DNA of 64,000 nucleotides from Acinetobacter chengduensis (GCF_003664645.1 NZ_RCHC01000007.1:1-64000), one strand, 5' to 3'. Counted from the first letter of the stretch, positions 1-9,546 are shown. A program made the numbers and translations. Notes: a model not told the origin generated them from the sequence alone.

Positions 1-102
1 GTTTGTATACTATAGCGATCATCTTTTTATGACAAGAACTTTTTATAAAAAAGCCTCTCATTTGCTTAAATAAAAAACAAAAATCAGCATTATGTGCTTT
101 TA

Positions 103-945
103 TTATTCAATCTCAGTCATTAAGCACATTTTTAATTGTGAAAAATCATGCATTCTTTGCTCTTTTTGTTTCGCCAACATCCCTTTAAGTAGCGGTAAAA
201 ATCTTACAAAATTCAAGGGCAACTCAATTTTTAAGCGTTGGCAGTGTAAATATGCCCAATCTTCATAGTCAGTTGCTACTAAACGCTGGCATGTCAGCCA
301 TTCATAAAAAATAATGCCCAGTGCATAAATATCACTTTGAATACTTTTGGCTTGTGCATGAAATAATTCGGGTGCCATATAGCGTGGCGTGGCATTTAAT
401 ATTTGACCGTGTTGCTGTAAAGGCTGTGCCTGCTCAAAATCAATTAAGCATACACGCTGCTGATATTGCATAAAATGTGTAGATTTTAAGTCACCATGAA
501 TCCAACCACATTGATTCAGTTGTTCCATGACCGTAATAGCCTGCCACAATTGATGTTTCACTTGCTCTGGATGTAATGAATGAGGATCTACAGCAAAGAA
601 TTCACTGGCTTCTGGCAAAATCAGCGCAGTTTCAAAATGTATATCCGTCTGAGGAATACAAACATCAGATAAGATCTGTACAGGCAAAATAAAATCGGCC
701 TGCTGTTGGTGCAAAGACTGATAACACTTTAACTCTTGCTCAAAGCCTTGCTGGGCAAATACTGCCCCTGTTTGTTGTTGTGCTTTTAACCAATACACAT
801 CTTCATTTTGAGCAATATCTGGTGTATTTAAGCGGTACAGATGACGTCCATAAGACAAGCTACGGGGCTTCGCTTTAGATTCAAAGTGATATTGCTCCAG
901 CGCTAGGTTATTGGATATGTTCAAAAGTTGCTGGCTGAGTCTCAT
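103..945 (-). CDS. Protein kinase-like protein with altered active-site motifs
   Basis: 280 aa resembling a Hanks-type serine/threonine kinase or lipopolysaccharide-kinase-like fold. Visible elements are a possible beta-3 lysine at K54, a catalytic-loop HGDLK at residues 150-154, a metal-binding LIDF at 167-170, an APE at 191-193 and the following SDIYALGIIFYEW helix. Two canonical positions differ: the Asn expected four residues after the catalytic-loop Lys is His157 or nearby, and the DFG glycine is Glu (DFE, 169-171). No clear glycine-rich loop or membrane segment is seen. The start overlaps the end of the upstream patatin gene by 38 bp in another frame; an in-frame stop just upstream and no internal Met nearby fix this start. 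The overlap suggests co-transcription and translational coupling. It could be an active divergent kinase or a pseudokinase; substrate unknown. Confidence 0.7.
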   Translation of the reverse strand: MRLSQQLLNISNNLALEQYHFESKAKPRSLSYGRHLYRLNTPDIAQNEDVYWLKAQQQTGAVFAQQGFEQELKCYQSLHQQQADFILPVQILSDVCIPQTDIHFETALILPEASEFFAVDPHSLHPEQVKHQLWQAITVMEQLNQCGWIHGDLKSTHFMQYQQRVCLIDFEQAQPLQQHGQILNATPRYMAPELFHAQAKSIQSDIYALGIIFYEWLTCQRLVATDYEDWAYLHCQRLKIELPLNFVRFLPLLKGMLAKQKEQRMHDFSQLKMCLMTEIE

Positions 946-2428
946 CTGTGACGGCTTGTTGATAATTCAAAAGTTCCAAGCAATGCTGAATGGTTTTACC
1001 CACCCGTGCATGTGTTTCAATTAAAGAAATTTTAGGCCAAGTCGCACGCTCGCCTTCGTGTTGCAAAGTTTTAAATAAATATGGACGCGGATTTTGTAGC
1101 ATGTAGCTATAGTGACGCAAGCCGTATTTACCCACAATGTTCACATCACCATAATAGCGCTGATCGACTACACCATAACCATGATCAAGTAAACGTCGTA
1201 CTGGCGGTACTTTGCCCACGCGCTCACGGGCAAAGTCCATCACCCCTTTTGCAATTACCTTCCCTTGACGGCGTACAATACGTTCTGGCCAGCTGATAAT
1301 GTCCTTACGAAAGCGTGAAATATCATCTTGCATAAAAGGCACAATATGTGGATTAACCTGACTGGCGATACTGTAGTTAATATTATATAAACGGGCCATT
1401 TTCTCTTGTGGAAAGTCACTGCGTACACTGCCATCCACCCAACGTGTAGAGGCCATATACGGCGTATATTCACCGTCGTAGCGCTTACTGGTCAAACGTA
1501 CTGGTGGGAATAAAACAGGCACAGCACACGAGGCCAACACAGCACTCCATACCAACAGATCTGGTGAAGTATAGGCATTCATAATACGCGCATCTTGCGA
1601 AGCATCATAAGGTGCCACCGCAATATTAATATCTAAACCTGAACGTTCTTTGGCTTCCGCAAAAGTTAAATTCCCTAAGTTTTCAATTAAGAAATTTTTG
1701 AGATATTTCACATCCGCCAAACCACCATTGCCCTTCAGCAAATCTGAAATTTTACGAAAGTGAAAAGCTTCACTATAAAAATTTTGACCTTTGAGAATTT
1801 CAGTAAACTCTGCTGGTTTCGATACACCCAACATCGCCGTCATTATTGCGCCAGCACTTGAACCAGACAGCACTTTAGGCATCAAATCCTGTTCCATCAA
1901 TGCCTTACATACGCCAGTATGAAATAACCCTAGTGTTGCCCCACCTGAAAACATCATAGCTGGTTGACCGTATGCAATCCGACAATGATTAAAAAATGCT
2001 AACTTCTCTGCCTTAGTTAAACAGCCACACGCATCTGAAGCAATAAAGGCTAAGCTTTGGCTTACTTCCTCAATATAGTCTTCAATAATTTTTTTAGTGC
2101 CAACATACGCCACGGTAAATAATAGTGGGTGCGCTATATTGGCAATGTCATAACTGAGACCTTCACGTAAAATATACATTAAGTCTTGCGTGCGTTTTTG
2201 CTGTCGATAACGTCTTAACATCGCCAAACGATGGCTAATAATCTCTGCGTCAAAATAAGGTGAGCAATTATCTAGTTTCCATTCCTGTGCGCCCGACTCT
2301 TCATCTATTTTTAGCGCTATACTTTTCCATATTTCATAGGTTTCAGCCATTTCCAGCTGGCGTTTTAATTTCTTAATACGGTATGCCTGATGCGGATTAA
2401 TCTCACTGGTAAAGTCTTTAAACAGCAT
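908..2428 (-). CDS. Patatin-like phospholipase with N-terminal DUF3336 domain
   Basis: 506 aa. The N-terminal ~150 residues look like the DUF3336 region found before patatin domains in yeast triacylglycerol lipases and bacterial relatives. The patatin core follows: oxyanion-hole GGATLG at 162-167, nucleophile elbow GSSAG at 189-193 (Ser191) and the dyad aspartate in WVDGS (Asp332). By family this is a Ser-Asp lipid acyl hydrolase acting on phospholipid or neutral lipid, probably at the cytoplasmic side since no signal peptide is visible. It is the first gene of a two-gene minus-strand unit and its 3' end overlaps the kinase-like gene. The catalytic residues are intact, so activity is expected; the physiological lipid is unknown. 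Confidence 0.88.
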   Translation of the reverse strand: MLFKDFTSEINPHQAYRIKKLKRQLEMAETYEIWKSIALKIDEESGAQEWKLDNCSPYFDAEIISHRLAMLRRYRQQKRTQDLMYILREGLSYDIANIAHPLLFTVAYVGTKKIIEDYIEEVSQSLAFIASDACGCLTKAEKLAFFNHCRIAYGQPAMMFSGGATLGLFHTGVCKALMEQDLMPKVLSGSSAGAIMTAMLGVSKPAEFTEILKGQNFYSEAFHFRKISDLLKGNGGLADVKYLKNFLIENLGNLTFAEAKERSGLDINIAVAPYDASQDARIMNAYTSPDLLVWSAVLASCAVPVLFPPVRLTSKRYDGEYTPYMASTRWVDGSVRSDFPQEKMARLYNINYSIASQVNPHIVPFMQDDISRFRKDIISWPERIVRRQGKVIAKGVMDFARERVGKVPPVRRLLDHGYGVVDQRYYGDVNIVGKYGLRHYSYMLQNPRPYLFKTLQHEGERATWPKISLIETHARVGKTIQHCLELLNYQQAVTDETQPATFEHIQ

Positions 2429-2608
2429 ATCGCACCCTCATCATTTAAATTTTTCTAGATGGGCGTTCACCCACTGTTCACTGTTACAAACTTTTCACGC
2501 GATTTCAATGGTCAAAGTTTTGCTTTGTTTGGCATTTCTGGTCGAAATCCTATACATTGTTAAACTATAACAATTTCTATTCTTCGTTGATTAACAAGTT
2601 GAATCTTC

Positions 2609-3481
2609 ATGGCAACTCTTGATTTACCTGACAATATCTTAGCATCTCTATCTACAGTTCTTTTACAACTGCAACAAAGCTTACCTGAGCTTAAACAAGT
2701 CCCTGACTTTTCTACAGTGGCCTATAAATGGCAAAACCATCAGCTCAAGCCCATTCAGCAAGCAAAGAAAATTTATTTAGATGACTTAAAAGGCATTGAA
2801 CGTCAAAAAGAAAAAGTCATTCAAAATACTCTACAGTTTTTAAATGGCCTGCCTGCCAATGATGTATTGCTTACAGGCTCACGTGGTACAGGAAAATCGT
2901 CTATTGTACGTGCGCTTTTAACCGCCTATGAAGCTGACGGTTTACGTTTAATTGAAATTGAACGTGATGATTTATCTGAACTCCCCGAAATTCAAAAAAT
3001 CATTGAAGGTCGTCCAGAAAAATTTATTGTGTATTGTGACGATTTAGCCTTTAACGCTGAAGATGAAAACTACCGTAGTTTAAAAAGTGTGTTAGATGGT
3101 TCGCTGCAGTCTGGTTCAAACAATTTTATTATTTATGCCACCAGTAACCGCCGTCATTTATTACCTGAGTTCATGCATGAAAATACACCTGTTATGAAAG
3201 CAGATGTACCACAACATCATGAATTGCACCCCCAAGAAGCTGTGGAAGAAAAAATCTCGTTGTCAGACCGTTTTGGCATGTGGTTGTCTTTTTATCCGAT
3301 GGATCAAAATCTATATTTAGATATTGTTGAGCACTATTTAGCAAAAGCCAATATGCCTATGACGGATCTTGCACGTGCTGAATCTTTACGTTGGTGCCAA
3401 AGCCGTGGGCAGCGCTCTGGGCGTTCGGCTTACCAATTCTCGAAACATTGGATTGGCTCTCAGCAACTCAAAGCACTATAA
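2609..3481 (+). CDS. DUF815-family AAA ATPase
   Basis: 290 aa. Walker A is GSRGTGKS at residues 90-97; the Walker B-like strand is FIVYCDDLAF with Asp144-Asp145. A sensor-like YATSNRRHL follows and a basic C-terminal lid region (SRGQRSGRSAYQF) closes the domain. This matches the DUF815/PF05673 group of single-domain AAA proteins, whose cellular role is not established. No membrane segment is seen. It is monocistronic, divergent from the patatin operon, and followed by a strong hairpin terminator. The assignment to the ATPase family is secure; function is not. Confidence 0.85.
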   Translation: MATLDLPDNILASLSTVLLQLQQSLPELKQVPDFSTVAYKWQNHQLKPIQQAKKIYLDDLKGIERQKEKVIQNTLQFLNGLPANDVLLTGSRGTGKSSIVRALLTAYEADGLRLIEIERDDLSELPEIQKIIEGRPEKFIVYCDDLAFNAEDENYRSLKSVLDGSLQSGSNNFIIYATSNRRHLLPEFMHENTPVMKADVPQHHELHPQEAVEEKISLSDRFGMWLSFYPMDQNLYLDIVEHYLAKANMPMTDLARAESLRWCQSRGQRSGRSAYQFSKHWIGSQQLKAL

Positions 3482-3507
3482 ATTACGCCCAAAAGCGAAT
3501 CTAAAGA

Positions 3508-3538
3508 ATAAAGCCATCAATTTATGATGGCTTTATTT
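3508..3538 (+). terminator. Rho-independent terminator after the DUF815 gene
   Basis: Stem AAAGCCATCA pairs with TGATGGCTTT around a short A/T loop, 3' of the stop codon, with a short T-rich tail. The A-rich left arm could also serve the minus strand. Confidence 0.75.
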
Positions 3539-3685
3539 AAATTCTTTCACAAAAATACTGCTACTCAACCTAAAGTTGCTTTTTAGGTTTCAAGCCTCCC
3601 TCATCACCTTTTGAAGTAACGCTTCGTACCCAAAAAAGAAGTTTCATTCATGATACGTTCTGTTCAAGCATTATTGATCAAACAC

Positions 3686-5209
3686 TTATGGAACAGGTTT
3701 TAAGTCTAATCCATCAATGATATACAAGGTATTACCATCAATGATGTTTTTATTTTTGTCTAAGTATTTTTGCTCCAGTACGCCATTTGTGACCCACAGT
3801 GCAAAATCATCATCATTAATTAAACCTAAACGTTGCTGATCAATAAGCCATAAACCTTCCATTTTGTCATGAGGAAACTTTACTTTCTCAATCATATCAA
3901 GGACCAGTGTTTTACTGGTTGGCAATATACCTAAGCCTTTTAACCCATCCCAACCTTTGGCCAATACATATTGCTCTAAGCTTAGGCCATCAATACTTAG
4001 CCCGATTTTAGCATCCTGCTTTAACTGAGCAGTTTCAGTCACACTTTCTAAATCAGTTGCACTGCGTAAATCAATTTTATAAACACGCTTAAATGCCTGA
4101 GCATTGTCTTTATAAAAATCACCATCACGCTCTAATACTAAAAATGAGGTATTACTTAAAGCCGTAATCGCAGAGTTTGAGTAAGCCAATGCGCCGCCTT
4201 CTTGTTTGTAAAGATACTGTTTGACTTTTTTCGTTGCCAAATCAATGGTCACTATACGTGTTAAATCAGACTTATTTACAGCAGTACTTGGGTTATCCAT
4301 TGTAGATTGCATGATCCCAACTAAGGTTTTACCATCTGGGGTAATGGTTAAGCCTTCCATACCACGGTTAGGTCGACGATTGCCAAATTCTGCAGGCAAT
4401 AAATAACCACCTATACGACGCGTATCTTGCTCAAAAGCATTAATTCGATCTAGCTCTACTCCATCTGCGCTATAGTGAATAATATGTGGGCCATATTCAT
4501 CACTAACCCAAAAAGTTCCATCTTTAAGCGCCACTAAACCTTCAGGATCTAAGCCATATTCATCTGTTTGTTTGGCTAATAATTTGCCATAGATATCGTA
4601 AGCAGCTTCTTTCGTTGCGCCAAAATTTGCATTTGGTAAGCCTGAAATATGGCTACCATTGCGGTCTTTTAATAAAATTTCTTTGAGCTTGGTAACTTTA
4701 CCATTGCCTTGTACTTCAAATAACCCAATACGTGGTACATAACTTGGGTCTGGGAACATTTTCCCACTGTCTTTATTCAAGTTATAGTCGGCATTTGGCC
4801 CGCGGTCAGTCAACGCATAAAATTGATTTTTATTACTTGGGTGAGCCACCATATCCGAACCGAAGCCACCGCGTCGCACCTCTATGGTATTGCCCGCTTT
4901 AGCACCATCAGCAATGCCTTTTAAATTATCCATGACTTCATAGTCGAGGCGCATACCACTTTCAAAGACATTTTTACTCAAACACGATGTTTCAGTTTTT
5001 TCCACCTCATTTTCATCGAGCACCCCATTATTATTCTTATCTACACCGCTACTTTTTTCTGTGCCACCCAACCAACAAGCCGTACTACCAAAAGTCAGTG
5101 TTTGCTCAGATTGGATAATTTTATTAGACACACCCTCGTCTTTATCCCCACCACATGCTGTTAAAATAAGTGCACCACACATTGCTAAACTCAAGCGTGT
5201 TTGTTTCAT
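3686..5209 (-). CDS. Esterase-like/phytase-like lipoprotein
   Basis: 507 aa. It begins with a lipoprotein signal (LILTACGG, predicted lipidated Cys19), so it should be membrane-anchored facing the periplasm or exported. Residues of about 45-75 form a small Cys-bracketed segment with a GVDKNNNGVLDENEV loop that looks calcium-binding (EF-hand-like). The remainder matches the esterase-like activity of phytase family (PF13449): motifs VAHPSNKNQFYALTDRGPN, DPEGLVALKDGTFWVSDEYGP and NRGMEGLTITPDGK. By family it is a beta-propeller phosphoesterase-like protein; the substrate is unproven. It is a single gene with 3' ends facing the DUF815 gene. Confidence 0.8.
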   Translation of the reverse strand: MKQTRLSLAMCGALILTACGGDKDEGVSNKIIQSEQTLTFGSTACWLGGTEKSSGVDKNNNGVLDENEVEKTETSCLSKNVFESGMRLDYEVMDNLKGIADGAKAGNTIEVRRGGFGSDMVAHPSNKNQFYALTDRGPNADYNLNKDSGKMFPDPSYVPRIGLFEVQGNGKVTKLKEILLKDRNGSHISGLPNANFGATKEAAYDIYGKLLAKQTDEYGLDPEGLVALKDGTFWVSDEYGPHIIHYSADGVELDRINAFEQDTRRIGGYLLPAEFGNRRPNRGMEGLTITPDGKTLVGIMQSTMDNPSTAVNKSDLTRIVTIDLATKKVKQYLYKQEGGALAYSNSAITALSNTSFLVLERDGDFYKDNAQAFKRVYKIDLRSATDLESVTETAQLKQDAKIGLSIDGLSLEQYVLAKGWDGLKGLGILPTSKTLVLDMIEKVKFPHDKMEGLWLIDQQRLGLINDDDFALWVTNGVLEQKYLDKNKNIIDGNTLYIIDGLDLKPVP

Positions 5210-5417
5210 TTGTTATTCTACGTTCAATAAATGACGTGCAAAGACTAAGCATCGTAAATGTAGAATTCATGACAGTGTGATGAAGCTTTTTTGAATATTA
5301 ACAATTAAATTATCTACAAAATAAGCGTAAAAACCGCTCAAATGAACTCAGTCTTCCGAGCGTGGTGCCAATTCTCATACTTATTCAATATCATCCTTTC
5401 AACTTGCAAGTAGCGAT

Positions 5418-6506
5418 TTAAGGTACAAAACTAAAAAATAAATAAGTTGCAAAAATAGCCAAATGTACAAACCCAGGTAGCATTGTGGTGTTTCCTGTTC
5501 TGAGCGTATTAGCCACAATAAATAAGCTCAGGATTAGTAAAACTGTAGATTTTGCATCTAAACCCAATTCCAACGGCCAATCCAAGATTATGGCTAAAAC
5601 CGCTACCACCGGAATGGTTAAACCAATACTGGCAATTGCAGAACCGATCGCAAGATTCAAACTCGATTGTAGGCGATTGGCCTTTGCTGCACGCATTGCT
5701 GCACCAAATTCAGGTAACAATACAATAGCCGCAATAAAAATACCCAAAGTGGCCACAGGTGCACCCGCACGCCCCAAAAGCGCTTCTAAAGATGGCGAAA
5801 TTCCTTTTGCGCTTAAAACCACTGCAACCAAAGAAACCAACAACGCAACCAAACTCACCATCAGGGTTTTAGTGCTGGGTACATCGGCAACCTCTTCAGG
5901 ATGCAATTCATCTACTTCCACTGGCAAAAAATACTCACGGTGCCCAATGGTTTGAAACAGCGTAAATGCAACAAACATTGCCAATGTAATGATGGCGATA
6001 AACACCAATTGCTGTGCGGAATATACTCCGACCACATTTGAGCTACTCACAAAGTTCGGCAGAATCATCGAAAAGACAATAATCACCGTCATGGTGCCCA
6101 AAGCCGCTGTTGCTCCCTCTAAGTTAAAGCCCTGCACAAAATGCTTACGCCCACCCACCAATAAACTCAAACCAATAATCGCGTTCAAAATAATCATCAC
6201 GGCAGCAAATATGGTATCTCGAGGCAATCCCATTACATCGTCACCACCTGACAACATCATAGAGACAATCAGAGCGACTTCAATAATAGTGACAGATAGA
6301 GCTAACACCAATGTACCAAAAGGCTCACCCACTTTATGAGCAATCACTTCAGCATGATGTACAGCAGTCACAACACTAGCAATTAAGCCAATACTCAGTA
6401 ATAAAAGAATCAGTGGAAAGTTTGGCATCAACTTATATAAGCCGAGTATTATTAAGCTCAGAATTGGGATCGCCAAAGACCATGCAGGATTATGCTGATT
6501 AATCAT
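5418..6506 (-). CDS. chaA: Calcium/proton antiporter, ChaA family
   Basis: 362 aa, close to the 366 aa of E. coli ChaA. It is strongly hydrophobic with about 11 predicted membrane segments. Two exchanger repeats are visible: HKVGEPFGTLVLALSVTIIEVALI in the N-half and VLLPEFGAAMRAAKANR in the C-half, each carrying the acidic residue expected in the alpha-repeats of Ca2+/cation antiporters. It should extrude Ca2+ (and possibly Na+ or K+) in exchange for protons across the inner membrane. It stands alone between the phytase-like gene and tsaD on the same strand, with large spacers on both sides. Confidence 0.88.
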   Translation of the reverse strand: MINQHNPAWSLAIPILSLIILGLYKLMPNFPLILLLLSIGLIASVVTAVHHAEVIAHKVGEPFGTLVLALSVTIIEVALIVSMMLSGGDDVMGLPRDTIFAAVMIILNAIIGLSLLVGGRKHFVQGFNLEGATAALGTMTVIIVFSMILPNFVSSSNVVGVYSAQQLVFIAIITLAMFVAFTLFQTIGHREYFLPVEVDELHPEEVADVPSTKTLMVSLVALLVSLVAVVLSAKGISPSLEALLGRAGAPVATLGIFIAAIVLLPEFGAAMRAAKANRLQSSLNLAIGSAIASIGLTIPVVAVLAIILDWPLELGLDAKSTVLLILSLFIVANTLRTGNTTMLPGFVHLAIFATYLFFSFVP

Positions 6507-6660
6507 TTTATGCCCTCTACTTTTCGTTATTTGTAGGCATTTCCAATGTTTTGGACATGCATTGTTATATTTATTTTTTAAAGCTAATACGCGACCTATT
6601 TCTTCATCTTATCTATACTTAGAGCGAAAAATAGGTGTGTTTTGTTATTTTAAGCGCAAA

Positions 6661-6683
6661 AAAAGAGGCACTTGGCCTCTTTT
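6661..6683 (-). terminator. Rho-independent terminator of tsaD
   Basis: AAAAGAGGC and GCCTCTTTT form a 9-bp stem around a 5-nt loop just after the tsaD stop. Read on the minus strand it is followed by a run of Ts. Confidence 0.85.
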
Positions 6684-6697
6684 TCTTGAACAACAAA

Positions 6698-7714
6698 TTA
6701 AAGTTCAGCAGGATTAGTTAACTCGGTCATAGGCCAACGTGGTGTAGTGGTCACGGCTAAGCCATCATGTTGACCTGCTTTTAAACGCTGATAACCCGCA
6801 AAGGCAATCATTGCACCATTATCTGTACATAGTGCAGGTTCTGCATAATAAACCGATGCACGAATTTTAGCTAAATCGGCTTCTAGGCGTTCGCGCAAGC
6901 GTTTATTAGCACTCACACCACCCGCAATGACCAAACGCTTTAAGCCAGTTTGCTTTAATGCTTTCACTGACTTCTTCACCAAGGTATCTACAATTGCTTC
7001 TTGGAAGCTTGCGGCAATATCAGCATCACGATTTTCATCGCCTAACTTTTTCATTTGCACAGATACAGCTGTTTTTAAGCCACTAAATGAAAATTCTAAA
7101 CCTTGGTGCAACATTGGACGTGGAAATGCAAAAGCATTTGGGTCACCTTGTTCTGCAAGTCTAGAAATATTTGGGCCACCTGGATATGGCAAGCCCATCA
7201 TTTTAGCGACCTTGTCAAAAGCTTCACCTGCCGCATCATCAATAGATTCGCCAAGCAATTCATATTGACCAATACCGTAAGCAGCCATCAACTGTGAATG
7301 TCCACCCGATACCAATAACGCAACAAATGGAAACTCTGGAGGCGTATCTGACAACAATGGTGCCAACATGTGGCCTTCCATGTGATGCACACCAATAGCA
7401 GGTTTATTTAAAGCAAAGGCTAAAGTACGACCAAATAGCGCACCTGTCATTAATGCACCCATTAAACCCGGACCGCGGGTATATGCGATGGCATCAATCT
7501 CAGATTTTTTAATATCGCTGTCTGCAAGCAACTGCGTTAAAAGTGGAATTAACTTACGCACATGGTCACGCGAAGCCAGTTCTGGCACCACACCACCGTA
7601 TTCTGCATGCAGTTTAATTTGGCTATATAGTACTTGCCCACGTAAACCCAACTCGCTGTCATACAATGCGAGTCCTGTTTCATCACAAGATGTTTCTAAG
7701 CCTAAAACGATCAT
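6698..7714 (-). CDS. tsaD: tRNA N6-threonylcarbamoyladenosine transferase TsaD
   Basis: 338 aa from the start chosen here, against 337 in E. coli. TsaD transfers the threonylcarbamoyl group to A37 of ANN-decoding tRNAs with TsaB, TsaC and TsaE. Visible family motifs are [14 protein letters not shown] at the N-terminus (ASKHA fold), the metal-binding [19 protein letters not shown] and [10 protein letters not shown]. The frame is open for 30 more codons upstream, but family alignment and a promoter whose -10 lies at 7755-7760 exclude that extension. It is transcribed divergently from rpsU. Confidence 0.96.
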   Translation of the reverse strand: MIVLGLETSCDETGLALYDSELGLRGQVLYSQIKLHAEYGGVVPELASRDHVRKLIPLLTQLLADSDIKKSEIDAIAYTRGPGLMGALMTGALFGRTLAFALNKPAIGVHHMEGHMLAPLLSDTPPEFPFVALLVSGGHSQLMAAYGIGQYELLGESIDDAAGEAFDKVAKMMGLPYPGGPNISRLAEQGDPNAFAFPRPMLHQGLEFSFSGLKTAVSVQMKKLGDENRDADIAASFQEAIVDTLVKKSVKALKQTGLKRLVIAGGVSANKRLRERLEADLAKIRASVYYAEPALCTDNGAMIAFAGYQRLKAGQHDGLAVTTTPRWPMTELTNPAEL

Positions 7715-7754
7715 TAAACTGCCTATAACCTGTATCAATTCTATTGCGAAACCT

Positions 7755-7782
7755 ATTATAGACTTGTGGTATGAGATGTAAA
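7755..7782 (-). promoter_or_regulatory. Predicted sigma-70 promoter of tsaD
   Basis: On the minus strand, -35 TTTACA (7777-7782), 16-nt spacer, -10 TATAAT (7755-7760). The predicted transcript start lies about 35 nt before the tsaD ATG. It overlaps the divergent rpsU promoter. Confidence 0.6.
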
Positions 7783-7792
7783 TGAGTAAAAT
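7764..7792 (+). promoter_or_regulatory. Predicted sigma-70 promoter of rpsU
   Basis: -35 TTGTGG (7764-7769), 17-nt spacer, -10 TAAAAT (7787-7792), giving a leader of roughly 60 nt before rpsU. Shares DNA with the tsaD promoter on the other strand. Confidence 0.5.
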
Positions 7793-7860
7793 ACTGACCT
7801 TCACTTGTGATCGAAGGCAATACTGCCTAGATCTTATCCATAACTTAATGAGGATTCTTC

Positions 7861-8076
7861 ATGCCACAAGTTAAATTGAAAGAAGGCGAGCCAGTAGACG
7901 TAGCTATCCGTCGTTTCAAACGTTCATGCGAAAAAGCAGGTGTTCTTGCTGACGTTCGTAAACGCGAATTCTACGAAAAACCTACTCAAGAACGTAAACG
8001 TAAAAAAGCTGCTGCTGTTAAACGCTACCAAAAGAAATTGGCGCGTGAATCAGTACGTACGACTCGCCTTTACTAA
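7861..8076 (+). CDS. rpsU: 30S ribosomal protein S21
   Basis: 71 aa, the standard length, beginning [19 protein letters not shown] and ending in the basic [12 protein letters not shown] tail. S21 binds near the anti-Shine-Dalgarno end of 16S rRNA and assists initiation. An AATGAGGA ribosome-binding site precedes the ATG. In many enterobacteria it heads rpsU-dnaG-rpoD; here it is followed 39 nt later by the GatB/YqeY gene, and dnaG and rpoD are not in the window. Confidence 0.97.
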
Positions 8077-8115
8077 GATTAATTTGTGATTGATTGACTA
8101 ACCTGGACAAGATAA

Positions 8116-8562
8116 ATGACTACTTTAAAAAACCAAATAACTGAAGTTTTAAAAGCAACAATGCGTGCTAAAGAAATGGATAAGTTAACGGTAATACGTA
8201 GTCTACAGGCAGCAATCAAGCAAATTGAAGTCGATGAGCGCAAAGAGCTTGACGATACTCAAGTTCTTGCGGTCATTGAAAAGCAAATAAAACAACGTAA
8301 AGAATCGATCAAAGCCTTTAGTGGTGCTGGTCGAGAAGATTTAGCTAGTAAGGAACAAGCCGAACTTGAGGTTTTATCTCAATTTCTACCAGAAGCTATG
8401 ACTGAGGAAGAACTTGATTCCATTATTGCGCAAACAATTGCTGCGCAAGAAGCTACTAGCATGAAAGATATGGGTAAGGTGATGAACTCTCTGCGTCCGC
8501 TCATAGCCGGACGCGCCGATCCTTCTCAAGTTTCTGCAAAAATTAAAGCAAAACTTGCGTAA
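8116..8562 (+). CDS. GatB/YqeY domain protein
   Basis: 148 aa, the usual size for stand-alone YqeY. The motifs RSLQAAIKQIEVDERKEL, EKQIKQRKESI and MKDMGKVMNSLRPLIAGRADPSQVS are typical. The domain is related to the tRNA-binding tail of GatB, but the cellular role of stand-alone YqeY is not settled. Probably co-transcribed with rpsU. Confidence 0.9.
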   Translation: MTTLKNQITEVLKATMRAKEMDKLTVIRSLQAAIKQIEVDERKELDDTQVLAVIEKQIKQRKESIKAFSGAGREDLASKEQAELEVLSQFLPEAMTEEELDSIIAQTIAAQEATSMKDMGKVMNSLRPLIAGRADPSQVSAKIKAKLA

Positions 8563-8746
8563 TTCCCCGATCTGATTCTATTTCTTTACTGTTGAACTGT
8601 CTTTTAATTAAAAGCCAGTTCATAAGTAATTTATATTAAAACATTTCTATTCTAATATTCTGCAATAAAACAATTCTAAATATCTTCAATTTTTAGCATG
8701 CACCCTGTCTAAAATAAACAAGCCCCGTTCATAGACACCAAAACGT

Positions 8747-9109
8747 TTAATTCAAAGTACACTGCACATTATATTGCTTCAACATCTGCATTTCTTTAGC
8801 GTTTAATACCTGTTGATTGACATCTTGCTTGGTCAGTGTTGCATACTTAGGAGCTAAAGCTGAACGGTTTTTATCAGCTGCTACATATAAATCCTGAGCA
8901 TATTGCGCTACTATGCCACAAAATTTTTCTTGTTGTGTAGCACTAAAACCACGTTGCATTGGATCTAAAGTTGCAAAAAAATTGCGTGTATCTTTTTTAT
9001 AATTTTCATTAATTTTTTCTACCGCCATGACATATTGCTCAACACTGGCAGCTTGAACTACAGAAAAACTACCAAGCACTACACATGCTAAAGCTACAAT
9101 TTTTTTCAT
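8747..9109 (-). CDS. Small secreted protein of unknown function
   Basis: 120 aa. Residues 1-20 (MKKIVALACVVLGSFSVVQA) form a clear Sec signal peptide with an AxA-like cleavage site, so the mature ~100-aa protein should be periplasmic. Two cysteines remain (in KFCGIV and VQCTLN) and could form a disulfide. The mature part looks helical. I do not recognise a family. A 184-bp spacer without a recognised feature separates it from the yqeY stop. Confidence 0.7.
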   Translation of the reverse strand: MKKIVALACVVLGSFSVVQAASVEQYVMAVEKINENYKKDTRNFFATLDPMQRGFSATQQEKFCGIVAQYAQDLYVAADKNRSALAPKYATLTKQDVNQQVLNAKEMQMLKQYNVQCTLN

Positions 9110-9174
9110 CGAGTAGAATCTTTATCAAAATAATATGAACAAAATATTGTAGCATCAAAGCACAACACATTCAT

Positions 9175-9546
9175 TTATTCAGATACGATACATAAGTAAT
9201 CGGGCTGATTTTCCGTATATGCCAACTCTACTGGCGCAGGTAAATCCCCTTGCGTGACTGTGCCCAGCCTCAAACGCAAAATATCAGGTAAATCTAAACG
9301 ATAGGAATAAATTGGGCTCGCGCAGTTCATACAAAATACGCGTGCTTTATGACTGCTATGAAAATACTCTTTAAGAGATTCTGCACCTTTGAGCAGTTGA
9401 AAGCTGTGTTTTTGAATCGGGCTATTCCATGCAAACATCGAACCTTGTGCCTGCCGACAATCCTGACAAAAGCACAAAATACTCAGCTCTATCGTTTGAT
9501 TAACCTGATACTGAACAGCTCCACATAAACATTGACCTCGGATCAT
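9175..9546 (-). CDS. GFA-family zinc-binding protein
   Basis: 123 aa. Cysteine motifs CLCGAVQY, CFCQDCRQAQGS and CMNCASPI form the two zinc sites of the Gfa/CENP-V fold. Some members act on S-hydroxymethylglutathione, but most, including short forms like this, have no proven reaction, so only the fold is assigned. It lies 27 nt downstream of the BepA-like protease gene on the same strand and may be co-transcribed. Confidence 0.85.
   Translation of the reverse strand: MIRGQCLCGAVQYQVNQTIELSILCFCQDCRQAQGSMFAWNSPIQKHSFQLLKGAESLKEYFHSSHKARVFCMNCASPIYSYRLDLPDILRLRLGTVTQGDLPAPVELAYTENQPDYLCIVSE

Noticed and set aside
5485..5955. Open frame of 156 codons on the plus strand, opposite chaA.
   Set aside because: It is a shadow of the antiporter gene; low-complexity basic composition and no ribosome-binding site.
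7715..7804. Longer N-terminus for TsaD.
   Set aside because: The family starts at [10 protein letters not shown], and the promoter -10 at 7755-7760 would lie within the extended reading frame.
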